From NCBI GenBank assembly GCA_017457005.1, contig JAFTII010000007.1:1-32590 (forward strand): 32,590 bases of DNA, given 5' to 3'. The notes under the pieces were generated by a model. It saw only the letters and a program-made list of their open reading frames with translations, made no database searches and was not told the DNA's origin. Shown piece by piece: positions 15,283-24,651 of this stretch. Made by a program: the position numbers and the translations under genes. Each line of letters starts with the position of its first letter. Within the stretch, counting starts at the first letter, position 1. This DNA is from Alphaproteobacteria bacterium. GTDB lineage: Bacteria; Pseudomonadota; Alphaproteobacteria; RF32; CAG-239.

Positions 15283-16341
15283 TTAACTTTTATACAACGA
15301 ACTCTCTTTATAATTATCAATTGCATGACGAACAAGAACACCGATAATTGCCGCCACCGGCACCGCAATCATCAAACCTAAGAAACCAAGCAATACACCT
15401 CCGGCAAGCAATGCAAACATAATCCATACCGGATGTAACCCCACCGATTCGCCAACCAAATTAGGTGTAAGAAAATTTCCTTCAATAAATTGTCCGACCA
15501 TAAATACTCCAACTACTTGGGCAATAGGCATCAGACTATCAAATTGAGCAAACGCAATTGCTATGCTTACCACAAACCCGAATATAGACCCCACATAAGG
15601 TATAAAAGAGATAACTCCGGCCATAAACCCGACCAAAATTCCTAAATCAAGTCCAACAACATATAAACCGACTGCATAAAACAATCCTAACAACAAACAA
15701 ACCGAAAGTTGCCCGCGAATAAACGATGATAATATACGATCAATCTCCTTAGCTTGTTTTTCTATAGATTTTTTATAGTTCTTAGGCAACAAATCATCAA
15801 CTTTACGAACAAATGCTCCCCAGTCACGCAACATATAAAAAGCCACTACTGGAGTAATAAGAAGTAATGACAATACATTAAACAACGCAAATCCGCCACT
15901 AACCAATTTTCTGAGAATATTGCCGGCAACTTTAAGACCATTACCCATGTTTCCTCTGATTGCCTCACGAATTTTATCAGCTTCCAGCGCCGGAAATCTA
16001 TCTTGCAATCCGGCAATTACCGGCTCTATCTTTTTGGCAAATGCGCTCAAATATTGTGGCAAAACTTCCAAAAAATGCCCCAATTGACTATCTATAATAC
16101 TAAATAATGCAATTAAAGCCGGTACCACAACCAACACCAGCAAAAACATTGTCAAAACCGTAGCCCAAGTCCTGCTCATCTTAAGTTTTTCAAACTTTGT
16201 TGCAAAAGGATCCAACAAATAACCGATTATAATTCCGGCAACAAAAGGCATTAATACTGAACGTAACACATATACAGCAACAGCAAACAAAGCCAACATT
16301 ACCATCCAAAACATTCCATTTTTACTGCGTTTTGTTACCAT
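15283..16341 (-). CDS. AI-2E / PerM-family membrane transporter
   Basis: 352 aa from the ATG at 16341 (GGAG nine bases upstream; a TTG one codon earlier is disfavoured). The protein is a multi-spanning membrane protein of the AI-2 exporter-like (PerM/YhhT/TqsA) superfamily: two N-terminal helices (MFWMVMLALFAVAVYVL, VLMPFVAGIIIGYLLDP), a central soluble stretch, and the conserved C-terminal block FIPYVGSIFGFVVSIAIA ... GQFIEGNFLTPNLVGESVGLHPVWIMFALLAGG. Substrates in this superfamily range from AI-2 to sodium/protons and are not predictable from sequence. It follows the DUF2066 gene by 12 bases, a pairing that I associate with Alphaproteobacteria. Confidence 0.88.
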   Translation of the reverse strand: MVTKRSKNGMFWMVMLALFAVAVYVLRSVLMPFVAGIIIGYLLDPFATKFEKLKMSRTWATVLTMFLLVLVVVPALIALFSIIDSQLGHFLEVLPQYLSAFAKKIEPVIAGLQDRFPALEADKIREAIRGNMGNGLKVAGNILRKLVSGGFALFNVLSLLLITPVVAFYMLRDWGAFVRKVDDLLPKNYKKSIEKQAKEIDRILSSFIRGQLSVCLLLGLFYAVGLYVVGLDLGILVGFMAGVISFIPYVGSIFGFVVSIAIAFAQFDSLMPIAQVVGVFMVGQFIEGNFLTPNLVGESVGLHPVWIMFALLAGGVLLGFLGLMIAVPVAAIIGVLVRHAIDNYKESSLYKS

Positions 16342-16353
16342 CAAAACTTTCTC

Positions 16354-17400
16354 CTAATATTTTTCTAAAGAAAAATAACCATTATACTCAACCAAACGAT
16401 ATGAATTTGCTTTTAACTGTTGCAAAAGCTTATCCATATCTCCGACATAAGATAACTTGAATTGAACTTTATTATTTCCCATTGCCTGAACTTCAAGCTT
16501 GCTTATAAGATTAATTTGTTTCAAATCATTTTCAGCTTTAACCCATTCAGACAATTGAGCATAAGAAAACAACATTACAACAACATTTTCTGTCTCAGCT
16601 TTATCCATATTTTTTTTAGAAACACGATTTTCCAGTTCTTTCCGAACATTTTCCACGGCTTTTTCAAATAATTCCATTCCCAAACTTCTTGCACCTTCTA
16701 CACGTACGGAAAAATTATCTCCTTCATAAGATTTAGCATGGACTATCAAGCCTTCTATTCCGTCATAAACAGCATCTAAGACATAAACATCATCAGCATT
16801 ATTAATTCGCAACAACTTATCAAGCGCTTCCCCATCCATAACTTCCGCTTTTTTGCCGTCCATAATTGCATAATTTGCACCGCTACTTGGGATCACAACC
16901 AAATTAACCCCACCTATGGAAGAAAAATTATCCCATGCTTGTTTCCACATATTGGAACTTTCCCATAATTGCGGAACATCAGAACTAAACTCTCTGAATA
17001 TTGGTACAATAAGCACTTTCTCATTAATCCTGTTCATTAACGGAATGTCACGCTCTTTCATATATTGCACTAAAATATCTTCATTCAACACAACACGCAG
17101 ATTTGCCATATACCTTACAGCTGAACTCTTTTCATTTATAACCGAAACTTCTTTAATAAAGTTCATCAGTTGGTCATCATTCATTGCCGCAAACCGACCT
17201 ACCCCTTCTGAAGTTGTTATTTTTTTGGCAACAGCCAACACTGCGGCTCTGTTTGCTTCACTCATAGCACGTTTTTGTGCTTCTGCCGCACTTGCATCCG
17301 TAACATCCACACTGATTTCTACCGCATAATGCTCATTTGCTGCCCAAGCTTCAAATGCCATAGTTAAACAACATAATAAACATAATATTTTTTTAAGCAC
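16354..17400 (-). CDS. DUF2066 periplasmic protein
   Basis: 348 aa, GTG start at 17398-17400 with AGGAG six bases upstream. A signal peptide covers about 1-20 (MLKKILCLLCCLTMAFEAWA). The mature part matches the DUF2066 style: repeated DVTDASAAEAQKRAMSEANRAAVLAVAKK near the N-terminus and FREFSSDVPQLWESSNMWKQAW in the middle. The function of this family is not established; an envelope location follows from the signal peptide. It sits between ndk (9 bases upstream) and the PerM-type gene (12 bases downstream) in one leftward unit. Confidence 0.85.
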   Translation of the reverse strand: MLKKILCLLCCLTMAFEAWAANEHYAVEISVDVTDASAAEAQKRAMSEANRAAVLAVAKKITTSEGVGRFAAMNDDQLMNFIKEVSVINEKSSAVRYMANLRVVLNEDILVQYMKERDIPLMNRINEKVLIVPIFREFSSDVPQLWESSNMWKQAWDNFSSIGGVNLVVIPSSGANYAIMDGKKAEVMDGEALDKLLRINNADDVYVLDAVYDGIEGLIVHAKSYEGDNFSVRVEGARSLGMELFEKAVENVRKELENRVSKKNMDKAETENVVVMLFSYAQLSEWVKAENDLKQINLISKLEVQAMGNNKVQFKLSYVGDMDKLLQQLKANSYRLVEYNGYFSLEKY

Positions 17401-17409
17401 TACTAACTC

Positions 17410-17829
17410 CTATTCATATATTTCCATCTTACTGAAGAAAAACGAAATCTCTCTTTTTGCACTTTCCGCAGAATCTGAACCATGTACGGTATTTTTATCA
17501 ACCGATAAGGCAAATGTTTTGCGAATTGTCCCCTCATCAGCTACTGCCGGATTGGTAGCACCCATAATTTTGCGATATTCGCTGATGGCATTTTCTCCTT
17601 GCAAAACTTGTACTACCACAGGAGCCGAAGTCATAATTTCAACTAAATTAGGAAAAAAAGGTTTTCCCTCATGTTCTGCATAAAATTCTTTTGCTTGAGC
17701 AGCGGTCAAATGAATAAGTTTTTGAGCTACAATTTTCAGTCCTCTATCTTCAATCATCGTATTTACCTTACCGGTAATTCTGCGAGTTACCGCATCAGGC
17801 TTAATAATTGACAACGTTCTTTCCTGCAT
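17410..17829 (-). CDS. ndk: Nucleoside diphosphate kinase
   Basis: 139 aa, the normal length. It transfers the gamma phosphate of ATP to other nucleoside diphosphates through a phosphohistidine. The opening [12 protein letters not shown], the [12 protein letters not shown] strand, [13 protein letters not shown] and the active-site [16 protein letters not shown] with His116 are all present. The ATG at 17829 has GGGAGAG upstream; a frame reaching to 18009 would run into the pta coding region and lacks homology. First gene of the ndk-DUF2066-perM unit, divergent from pta. Confidence 0.97.
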   Translation of the reverse strand: MQERTLSIIKPDAVTRRITGKVNTMIEDRGLKIVAQKLIHLTAAQAKEFYAEHEGKPFFPNLVEIMTSAPVVVQVLQGENAISEYRKIMGATNPAVADEGTIRKTFALSVDKNTVHGSDSAESAKREISFFFSKMEIYE

Positions 17830-17859
17830 TTTTCTCTCCCGAATTGTCTGACTTAATTT

Positions 17860-17888
17860 AACATATAATAGTTTCTGTAAATAATCAA
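17860..17888 (-). promoter_or_regulatory. Candidate sigma-70 promoter of ndk
   Basis: On the minus strand TTGATT (17883-17888) and TATGTT (17860-17865) are separated by 17 bases, 31 bases upstream of the ndk start. Consensus match only. Confidence 0.45.
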
Positions 17889-17896
17889 AAGATATT

Positions 17897-17923
17897 TTGA
17901 CTTTTGAATATGAAAGGTATAAA
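17897..17923 (+). promoter_or_regulatory. Candidate promoter of pta-ackA
   Basis: TTGACT (17897-17902) and TATAAA (17918-17923) are good hexamers but only 15 bases apart, shorter than ideal. They lie 39 bases upstream of the pta start, back to back with the candidate ndk promoter. Confidence 0.4.
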
Positions 17924-17961
17924 CATTTAAGCAAAATAACAATATTATGAAGGGTAAAAAC

Positions 17962-18969
17962 ATGCAAATCAGCAATTTTATACAAACGCTTATTTCCAAA
18001 GCTCAACAACTAAACAAAACCATTGTTTTGCCGGAAGGAGAAGATAAACGTGTACTGGATGCTGCACACTATGCCGCAGTCAACAAAATTGCAAAAATCA
18101 TTATTTTAGGCAATGAAAAAGACATTAACTCTTATTTTTCTGATAATGGTTGGAGTTTAGACGGCATCCAAATCATTAATCCTGCAACATCTGCAAAACT
18201 TCCCGAATATGCAGAACTTTTATATAATATGCGTAAAGAAAAAGGCATGACAGAGGAAGAAGCTGCCAAAACTGCCGCAGATGCTAATTATTTCGGTACT
18301 TTAATGATAAAATCAGGACATGCTGACGGAATGGTATCCGGAGCTAACCATTCTACCGCAGATACTGTTCGTCCGGCACTGCAAATTATCAAATCTGCTC
18401 GCAAAGACAGAGGTGTATCCGCCGTATTCATCGCTCGTTCTCAAGATGGAAAAATTTATTACCTATCTGATTGTGCATTAAATATCAATCCCAATCCGCA
18501 AGAACTTGCCGGAATAGCCCTTAGCACTGCAGAAACTGCCATTCAATTCGGAGATATGCCTAAAGTTGCAATGCTTTCATACTCTACTTACGGCTCCGGT
18601 AAAGGAGAAAGCGTAACCAAAGTACGTGAAGCAACTGAAATTGCAAAAGCAGCTCTGCAAACTGATGAATATAACGGGAAAAACATTATTCTTGACGGAG
18701 AACTGCAAGCTGATGCCGCTTTAGATAACGTTGTATCTGCCAAAAAAGCTCCTTCTTCTGCCATCAACGGAGAGGCTAATGTCTTAATTTTCCCCAATAT
18801 TGATGCCGGCAATATCGGTTATAAATTATTACAACGTATTGGCAAAGCCGAAATGTATGGTCCGCTATTGCAAGGCCTCAATGCCCCGATTAATGATTTA
18901 TCACGCGGTTGTTTTACCGAAGATATTGTTGGTGCTATAGCCATAACTGTTTTACAAACTCAAAAATAA
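17962..18969 (+). CDS. pta: Phosphate acetyltransferase
   Basis: 335 aa, the short single-domain form. It converts acetyl-CoA and phosphate to acetyl phosphate and CoA. Family phrases seen are [53 protein letters not shown] and [21 protein letters not shown] use the ATG at 17962 with GAAGGG upstream; an ATG five codons earlier is possible. The next gene, ackA, begins 13 bases after its stop, so the two form the acetate/substrate-level phosphorylation operon. Confidence 0.95.
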   Translation: MQISNFIQTLISKAQQLNKTIVLPEGEDKRVLDAAHYAAVNKIAKIIILGNEKDINSYFSDNGWSLDGIQIINPATSAKLPEYAELLYNMRKEKGMTEEEAAKTAADANYFGTLMIKSGHADGMVSGANHSTADTVRPALQIIKSARKDRGVSAVFIARSQDGKIYYLSDCALNINPNPQELAGIALSTAETAIQFGDMPKVAMLSYSTYGSGKGESVTKVREATEIAKAALQTDEYNGKNIILDGELQADAALDNVVSAKKAPSSAINGEANVLIFPNIDAGNIGYKLLQRIGKAEMYGPLLQGLNAPINDLSRGCFTEDIVGAIAITVLQTQK

Positions 18970-18982
18970 AGGATTGCAAACT

Positions 18983-20161
18983 ATGAAAATTTTAGTTTTA
19001 AACTCTGGTTCCTCATCTCTTAAATATCAACTTTTCAGTGTTAATAATGATTCTTATGAAGTAATAGCTAAAGGTTTGGCCGAACGTATCGGAATCAAAG
19101 GCTCAATGGTCAGCATAAAATATGCAAACGGAGAAAAAAAATCTGTTGCTATAGATTTACCTACTCACAATGAAGCATTACGTGAAGTATTTAATTTGCT
19201 TCTCAACGGAGCTATCTCTAGTCTTGAAGAAATATCTGCGGTCGGACATCGTACTGTTCACGGAGGAGAAAAATTCAAATCCTCTGTTCTGATTACCGAA
19301 GAAGTCATCAAAACTATAGAAGATTTATCTCAACTTGCTCCTCTCCACAACCCTGCCGGAGTTTTAGGAATTAGAGCTGTTCAAAAAGCATTACCTTCTG
19401 TTCCGCAAGTTGCCGTATTTGATACCGCTTTTCATCAAACCATGCCCAAAGAAGCTTTTCTCTATGGTCTGCCTTTGGAACAATACACCGAACACCAAAT
19501 TCGCAGATATGGTATGCACGGAACATCACACCAATTCGTATCTGAAGAATGCGCAAAATTAATCGGAAAAAAAGGCAAAATTATTACTTGCCATTTAGGC
19601 AATGGTGCTTCAATTTCTGCTATTGATAATGGCGAATGCAAAGATACATCTATGGGTTTCACACCTTTAGCCGGAGTAATTATGGGTACTCGCTGCGGAG
19701 ACATTGATCCGTATATTCCTATCCACATTATGAAATATCAAAATAAAACCGCCGATGAAGTAAATAACCTTCTTAATAAACAAAGCGGTATGCTTGGTTT
19801 ATCCGGTTATAGTGATATGCGTGATGTTGAAACCCAATATTTAGCCGGAGACCAACGCGCAATAGAAGCTCTTAATACTTATGCTTATACTTTAGTTAAG
19901 TTTATCGGCAGTTATATTGCTGCATTAGGTGGAGTAGATGCTATTGTTTTCACTGCCGGCATTGGCGAAAACTCTCCGATTATTCGTAAAATGGTATTGG
20001 AACGCCTAAGTTATCTTGGTATTGCTGTCAACGAAGAAAATAACAATAAACGTGGCGACACTATTGAAATCACCACTCCGGATTCTAAGGTTAAAGCTTT
20101 TGTTATACCAACCAATGAAGAACTTGTAATCGCAAAAGACACCGTCCGTCTTAGCAAATAA
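18983..20161 (+). CDS. ackA: Acetate kinase
   Basis: 392 aa. It converts acetyl phosphate and ADP to acetate and ATP, completing the pathway begun by pta, or runs in reverse to activate acetate. The ASKHA-fold motifs are clear: KILVLNSGSSSLKYQL at the N-terminus, GHRTVHGGE, VFDTAFHQTMP, YGMHGTSH, HLGNGASI, MGTRCGDIDP and FTAGIGENSP. The ATG at 18983 has AAAGGA upstream; a TTG three codons earlier is less likely. A terminator follows. Confidence 0.97.
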   Translation: MKILVLNSGSSSLKYQLFSVNNDSYEVIAKGLAERIGIKGSMVSIKYANGEKKSVAIDLPTHNEALREVFNLLLNGAISSLEEISAVGHRTVHGGEKFKSSVLITEEVIKTIEDLSQLAPLHNPAGVLGIRAVQKALPSVPQVAVFDTAFHQTMPKEAFLYGLPLEQYTEHQIRRYGMHGTSHQFVSEECAKLIGKKGKIITCHLGNGASISAIDNGECKDTSMGFTPLAGVIMGTRCGDIDPYIPIHIMKYQNKTADEVNNLLNKQSGMLGLSGYSDMRDVETQYLAGDQRAIEALNTYAYTLVKFIGSYIAALGGVDAIVFTAGIGENSPIIRKMVLERLSYLGIAVNEENNNKRGDTIEITTPDSKVKAFVIPTNEELVIAKDTVRLSK

Positions 20162-20175
20162 AACCAACCCGATAT

Positions 20176-20204
20176 AAAAACCGAAAGTTAAACTTTCGGT
20201 TTTT
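20176..20204 (+). terminator. Intrinsic terminator of pta-ackA
   Basis: AAAAACCGAAAGT pairs perfectly with ACTTTCGGTTTTT around TAA, giving a 13-bp stem with a terminal T-run. The A-run on the other side would allow function on both strands. Confidence 0.92.
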
Positions 20205-20298
20205 ATATATCCGATCACAAAAAAATATTGTACAGAACTGATTTATAGATTATAAATAAGTCAAGTTAAAATAATTTTTAAAGTGGTAGAAAATAAAA

Positions 20299-21423
20299 AT
20301 GAATAAATGGCATAAAAAAAACTTTGCCAAGCCAATAATTAAACCTCAAAAGAATGATATCTTTTGTCCTAATTACGCAGCCATAGACCTAGGCACTAAT
20401 TCTTGCCGCTTAGTTATTGCTACTCCTACCCCATCATCTTTCAGAATAGTAGAAACTTTTTCTAAGATAACTCGTTTAGGCGAAGGAATAATCAATAACA
20501 ATGAATTATCTCGTCCGGCAATCAAACGTACCATTGGCGCTCTTAAAGTATGCGCCGGAGTTTTAGCTGAATATGCTCCCATTCATAGCTCACGCTTTGT
20601 TGCAACCGCTGCTTGCCGCCGAGCCGTTAATTGCAAAAATTTCTTAGAACAGGTAAAAAAAGAAACCAACCTAAATTTAGAAATAATATCATCGCAAGAA
20701 GAAGCCAGACTCGCTGTAGTCGGATGTATTCCTTTATTGGCTCGCAATATAAAACGTGCGCTGATTTTTGACATTGGCGGGGGTTCTACAGAAATATCTT
20801 TGGCCAGAACTACCAGCTCAGGAAATACATTTATTGAAGGCTACATTTCGCTCCCTTATGGAGTTGTTACCATATCAGAAGCATTTCCGTCTCAAGATAT
20901 GACTGACTTGGCATACAACACTATAATTGAAAGAACTCATAAGATTCTTAAAGATTTTGAAGATAAACATCATATTCGTGAAGCCATCGCCAATCAAGAA
21001 ATTCAAATTATCGGAACTTCAGGAACTGTTACTGTCTTAGGCGCCGTACATCTTAACCTTCCACGCTATAACCGCTCTGCCGTAGATGGTATTGCTATGA
21101 GCAAACAAGATATTGAACACACTATTGCCAAAATCAAACGTATCGGTGATGACGGTAGAAAGAAACACCCTTGTATAGGCTCATCTAAAGCAGAACTTAC
21201 CATGGCGGGATGTGCTATCATAGAATCTCTGATATCATTTTGGCCAATTTCAGAAATTACGGTTGCCGATAGGGGAATACGTGAAGGAATATTACTGGAT
21301 TTGATGCACTCCAGCAAACACCCGCAACGCAGCAAAAAACCCAAAAACCGTTATCCGTTCAACCGAAACCGCAACAAACGTCATTATACGGATCACCCCT
21401 CTTCTAAAGGAACTTGCCAATGA
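20299..21423 (+). CDS. Ppx/GppA-family phosphatase, paralogue 1
   Basis: 374 aa. Members hydrolyse polyphosphate or (p)ppGpp. The ASKHA nucleotide-binding fold shows AAIDLGTNSCRLVIA (27-41), the catalytic glutamate region SSQEEARL (131-138) and FDIGGGSTEIS (157-167). After the core a strongly basic tail of about 40 residues (SSKHPQRSKKPKNRYPFNRN and on) is absent from the second paralogue and could bind RNA, DNA or polyphosphate; that is inference. A 25-residue N-terminal extension precedes the fold. Its TGA overlaps the ATG of paralogue 2 as ATGA. Confidence 0.88.
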   Translation: MNKWHKKNFAKPIIKPQKNDIFCPNYAAIDLGTNSCRLVIATPTPSSFRIVETFSKITRLGEGIINNNELSRPAIKRTIGALKVCAGVLAEYAPIHSSRFVATAACRRAVNCKNFLEQVKKETNLNLEIISSQEEARLAVVGCIPLLARNIKRALIFDIGGGSTEISLARTTSSGNTFIEGYISLPYGVVTISEAFPSQDMTDLAYNTIIERTHKILKDFEDKHHIREAIANQEIQIIGTSGTVTVLGAVHLNLPRYNRSAVDGIAMSKQDIEHTIAKIKRIGDDGRKKHPCIGSSKAELTMAGCAIIESLISFWPISEITVADRGIREGILLDLMHSSKHPQRSKKPKNRYPFNRNRNKRHYTDHPSSKGTCQ

Positions 21424-22376
21424 CAAATAAGTGTTATGCAGCCATAGACCTCGGAACCAATTCTTGTCGCTTACTAATATGTGACAAAGACGGTAAAGAA
21501 TTATGTAAAGAAACTGTATCTACGCGTCTTGGCGAAGGTTTGCACCAGTCAGGACGTTTTACTTCTCAAGCAATTGAGCGTGGAACTAAATGTTTTTTTG
21601 ATTACCGACAACTGATAGATAAATATAATGTATCTAAGATTCGTGCCATAGCAACCGCCTCATGCCGCATGGCTGCCAATAGTGATGAATTTATCAAAAA
21701 AGTTTGGAATGAATCTCACATCAAAATAGAAATCATAGACGGTTATGAAGAGGCTCGCCTTAACCTTAAAGGTGCTTTAAGCCATGTTTGCAATAAAACC
21801 AAATATGTAGTACTATATGATCTCGGCGGAGGATCTACCGAAATCACTTTGGCTACCAATACCGAAAATCCTCAAATTCTACATACGATATCTATCCCTT
21901 GGGGAGCAAGAAATGCTTCTGAAGCATTTAACTTGATTGAACACTCTGAAGACAATGCCAATCGTTTACGCCAAGATATTCGTGCCAGAACTGAAAATTT
22001 TGTAAAAAAATCATATTTAGATACTTACCGTAATGATGTATGCTTTGTCGCAACATCCAGTACAGCTTTAAGACTCGCATCTATGATTGAAGATTTTGGA
22101 ACTTATGACAGAGATAGGGCAGACGGCATCGTTATGGATAAAGAAAGCATGGATAAGGCTATTATCAATACTCTTAATTCAAGCCGTGCAGAAATGGCCG
22201 ATAACCCTTATATCGGAGATAAACGGTCTTATATTTTTATTGCCGCATGCATTATATTTCAAACCATTTATGAACATTTGGGGGCTGATAAAATTACAGC
22301 ATCTCTTAAAAGTGCAAAAGATGGAATCATCGCCGAACTGATTGAGAAAGATTCTATGAATGAAAAAACTGACTAA
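21420..22376 (+). CDS. Ppx/GppA-family phosphatase, paralogue 2
   Basis: 318 aa from the ATG at 21420, which overlaps the preceding stop as ATGA, the usual sign of coupled translation; starting there gives MTNKCYAAIDLGTNSCRLL, exactly at the fold start. The catalytic region DGYEEARL (107-114) and YDLGGGSTEIT (133-143) are intact, so both copies look active. It lacks the C-terminal basic tail and any HD domain. It overlaps rlmE by 17 bases; Ppx/GppA beside rlmE is a common alphaproteobacterial order, but two tandem copies are less usual. Confidence 0.87.
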   Translation: MTNKCYAAIDLGTNSCRLLICDKDGKELCKETVSTRLGEGLHQSGRFTSQAIERGTKCFFDYRQLIDKYNVSKIRAIATASCRMAANSDEFIKKVWNESHIKIEIIDGYEEARLNLKGALSHVCNKTKYVVLYDLGGGSTEITLATNTENPQILHTISIPWGARNASEAFNLIEHSEDNANRLRQDIRARTENFVKKSYLDTYRNDVCFVATSSTALRLASMIEDFGTYDRDRADGIVMDKESMDKAIINTLNSSRAEMADNPYIGDKRSYIFIAACIIFQTIYEHLGADKITASLKSAKDGIIAELIEKDSMNEKTD

Positions 22377-23055
22377 ATCCGCACAAACCATAACTGGTCG
22401 TCATCAATTAACGGTTAAAGTAAAAACATCAAAATACCGCAAAAAATCTTCCAACCAATGGTTAGAAAGACAACTCAACGATCCTTATGTTGCAGCCTCA
22501 AAACGTTTAGGATATCGCTCCCGAGCTGCTTTTAAACTAATTCAGTTGGATGAAAAATATAAATTTTTAGGCAAAGGCAAAACGATTGTTGATTTAGGCT
22601 GCGCTCCCGGCGGCTGGACACAAGTGGCGGTTCAACGCAACAAAGGCAGTGGCCAAGTTGTCGGAATAGATATTTTAGAAACAGAAGCAATTGAAGGAGC
22701 TTCACTAATTTGTATGGATTTTACCTTACCGCAAGCTCCTGATGAATTAAAATCACTCCTTAAAGGCGAAGCTGATATCGTAATGAGTGATATGGCAGCC
22801 AATACTACCGGTCATCAGCAAACAGATCACTTACGCACCATCGGACTGGTGGAAACCGCTTATGAATTTGCTAAAGAAGTACTGGCCCAAGGGGGAATAT
22901 TTATCGCTAAAGTATTTCAAGGTGGGGCAGAAGCATCTCTTTTATCTGATGCCAAAAAACACTTTTCTAAAGTCGGACACTTCAAACCTGATGCAAGCCG
23001 CAGTACTTCTCCGGAAACATACCTTGTCTGTCAAGGTTTTAAAAAAGGTATATAA
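22360..23055 (+). CDS. rlmE: 23S rRNA (uridine-2'-O)-methyltransferase RlmE
   Basis: 231 aa. RlmE (FtsJ/RrmJ) methylates the ribose of U2552 in the A-loop of 23S rRNA in late 50S assembly. The SAM motif VDLGCAPGGWTQVA (77-90) and the four catalytic residues K59 (RAAFKLIQLDEKY), D144 (VMSDMAANTTG), K184 (FIAKVFQGG) and E219 (STSPETYLV) are all visible. A basic N-terminal extension of about 30 residues precedes the fold. Start lies within the end of the second ppx, and the next gene begins two bases after its stop. Confidence 0.95.
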   Translation: MKKLTKSAQTITGRHQLTVKVKTSKYRKKSSNQWLERQLNDPYVAASKRLGYRSRAAFKLIQLDEKYKFLGKGKTIVDLGCAPGGWTQVAVQRNKGSGQVVGIDILETEAIEGASLICMDFTLPQAPDELKSLLKGEADIVMSDMAANTTGHQQTDHLRTIGLVETAYEFAKEVLAQGGIFIAKVFQGGAEASLLSDAKKHFSKVGHFKPDASRSTSPETYLVCQGFKKGI

Positions 23056-23057
23056 TC

Positions 23058-24272
23058 ATGAAAACCGGCGCCAGATATCAAGCTATACTTGAAATTCTTG
23101 TTGATATTTTTAAGGATAAAAAACCGGCCGATAATATAATTAATGACTATATCCGCAACCGCAAATATATCGGGTCCAAAGATAGAAAATTCATTTGTGA
23201 ACAAACATGGGATATTATTCGCAACCGCCTAAAGCTTGAATTTGATTCCGGATCTAAAGATGCTCGCACGATTCTGTTATGGAAAATAAAAGAGAATTTA
23301 GCCGAAGTCTTTGATAATTCTACTTACGGATTATCCCCTCTTAGCGAAGATGAACAACAACTGCTAAATCAAAATAATGACACACCATACCCGAACTACG
23401 TTGAAGCAGAATGCCCGGAATGGTTATTTAATCAAATTTCCGATATTGAATTTTGTAAGGCCCTAAATACACCGGCAGAAGCAGATTTCAGAGTACATGG
23501 ACATAACCGAAACGAAGTAATTAAACGCCTGAAAGAAGAAGGAATAAATACTTATCCTACACCATTTTCGCCATACGGTTTCAGAAGTGAACTCCGCTTT
23601 AACGTAAACAATTCTGCAACCTACCAAGACGGCTGGTTTGAAGTTCAAGACGAGGCTTCACAAATTGCCGCAATTTTATGCGATACCCGACCGGAACACA
23701 AAATCATTGATTATTGTTGCGGTGCCGGTGGAAAAAGTTTAGCCATATCATCTATTTTAAATAATCAGGGAAAAATCCTCGCACATGATATCAGCTCACA
23801 ACGTTTAGAAGCGATTAAACCCCGCCTATCTCGCTTAAATGTCAAAAACATTGAATTAACAGACATTATTGCAACTTCAGATACTGATTTTGACCGTTTT
23901 ATTATTGATGCTCCTTGTTCCGGCAGCGGCACATGGCGTCGCTCACCTGATGCCAAATATAGAATCACCCCTCAAATACTAAAAAATTTGAATCAAACTC
24001 AATCTGAACTTTTAGAACTAGCCGCTCCCAAAACAAAGATTGGCGGACGCATTATTTACATTACTTGCTCTGTGTTATCAGCTGAAAATGAAGAACGAAT
24101 TGCAAACTTTTTACAAAATCACACTGAATTTTCTTTATTAGACATATCTCAATTATGGCAACAAAAAATTGGCACTCCATATCCGCATTCAAATTCTTAT
24201 ATGCTAAGAATGTCTCCGCTTACCACTAATACAGATGGATTTTTTATTGCAATTTTACAAAAAAACTCCTGA
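23058..24272 (+). CDS. RsmB/NOL1-NOP2-Sun-family RNA (cytosine-5)-methyltransferase
   Basis: 404 aa. An N-terminal helical region (residues 1-130) resembles the NusB-like domain of RsmB, and the Rossmann methyltransferase follows: SAM motif DYCCGAGGKSLA (218-229), DAPCSGSGTWRRSPDAK with Cys287, and ITCSV with Cys337. The two cysteines are the pair used in the family's catalysis (one nucleophile, one for release). The closest role is 16S rRNA C967 methylation (RsmB), but tRNA or other rRNA targets cannot be excluded, so no symbol is given. Terminal gene of the rightward ppx-ppx-rlmE unit. Confidence 0.87.
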   Translation: MKTGARYQAILEILVDIFKDKKPADNIINDYIRNRKYIGSKDRKFICEQTWDIIRNRLKLEFDSGSKDARTILLWKIKENLAEVFDNSTYGLSPLSEDEQQLLNQNNDTPYPNYVEAECPEWLFNQISDIEFCKALNTPAEADFRVHGHNRNEVIKRLKEEGINTYPTPFSPYGFRSELRFNVNNSATYQDGWFEVQDEASQIAAILCDTRPEHKIIDYCCGAGGKSLAISSILNNQGKILAHDISSQRLEAIKPRLSRLNVKNIELTDIIATSDTDFDRFIIDAPCSGSGTWRRSPDAKYRITPQILKNLNQTQSELLELAAPKTKIGGRIIYITCSVLSAENEERIANFLQNHTEFSLLDISQLWQQKIGTPYPHSNSYMLRMSPLTTNTDGFFIAILQKNS

Positions 24273-24294
24273 ACCTATAATCAGATTCAGGAGT
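24265..24294 (-). terminator. Intrinsic terminator of the flgB-flgC-fliE unit
   Basis: ACTCCTGAA pairs with TTCAGGAGT (9 bp, 12-base loop); on the minus strand it is followed by a run of seven T. It lies 18 bases after the fliE stop and overlaps the stop codon of the convergent methyltransferase gene. On the plus strand no T-run follows. Confidence 0.88.
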
Positions 24295-24312
24295 AATAAT
24301 TCATCATTTTAA

Positions 24313-24630
24313 CTAAATCGGCATTTGCATAATTGTATTATAAGCTTTAATAGCCGTATCTCTTACTGCCACAACTGTTTCTAATGCTGTTTCTGCATTT
24401 GCCACTGCCAATACGACATCCTGAATATCTGCTTTTCCTTGGATACCTTTCAAAGTCATTGTTTCTGCTTGTTTACTAAGTTCGGTAGTATCTTCAATGA
24501 TATTTTTTACCATATTTCCGAAACTGGCTTCAGTTTTTTCGGTTTCAACAACTCCTTTTTGTTCTTGAGCCGATATTCTTCCTAAAGCTTGCTGATATGC
24601 ATTAAGCGCGCTGGAAATATTGCTGACCAT
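24313..24630 (-). CDS. fliE: Flagellar hook-basal body protein FliE
   Basis: 105 aa, the usual size. FliE joins the MS-ring to the proximal rod. The family pattern is clear: N-terminal ALNAYQQALGRI, SFGNMVKNIIEDTTELSKQAE in the middle, and the conserved C-terminal ADIQDVVLAVANAETALETVVAVRDTAIKAYNTIMQMPI. Third gene of flgB-flgC-fliE, the order found in many bacteria. Confidence 0.95.
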   Translation of the reverse strand: MVSNISSALNAYQQALGRISAQEQKGVVETEKTEASFGNMVKNIIEDTTELSKQAETMTLKGIQGKADIQDVVLAVANAETALETVVAVRDTAIKAYNTIMQMPI

Positions 24631-24651
24631 AGTTCAAATCCCCTTTTTTTA

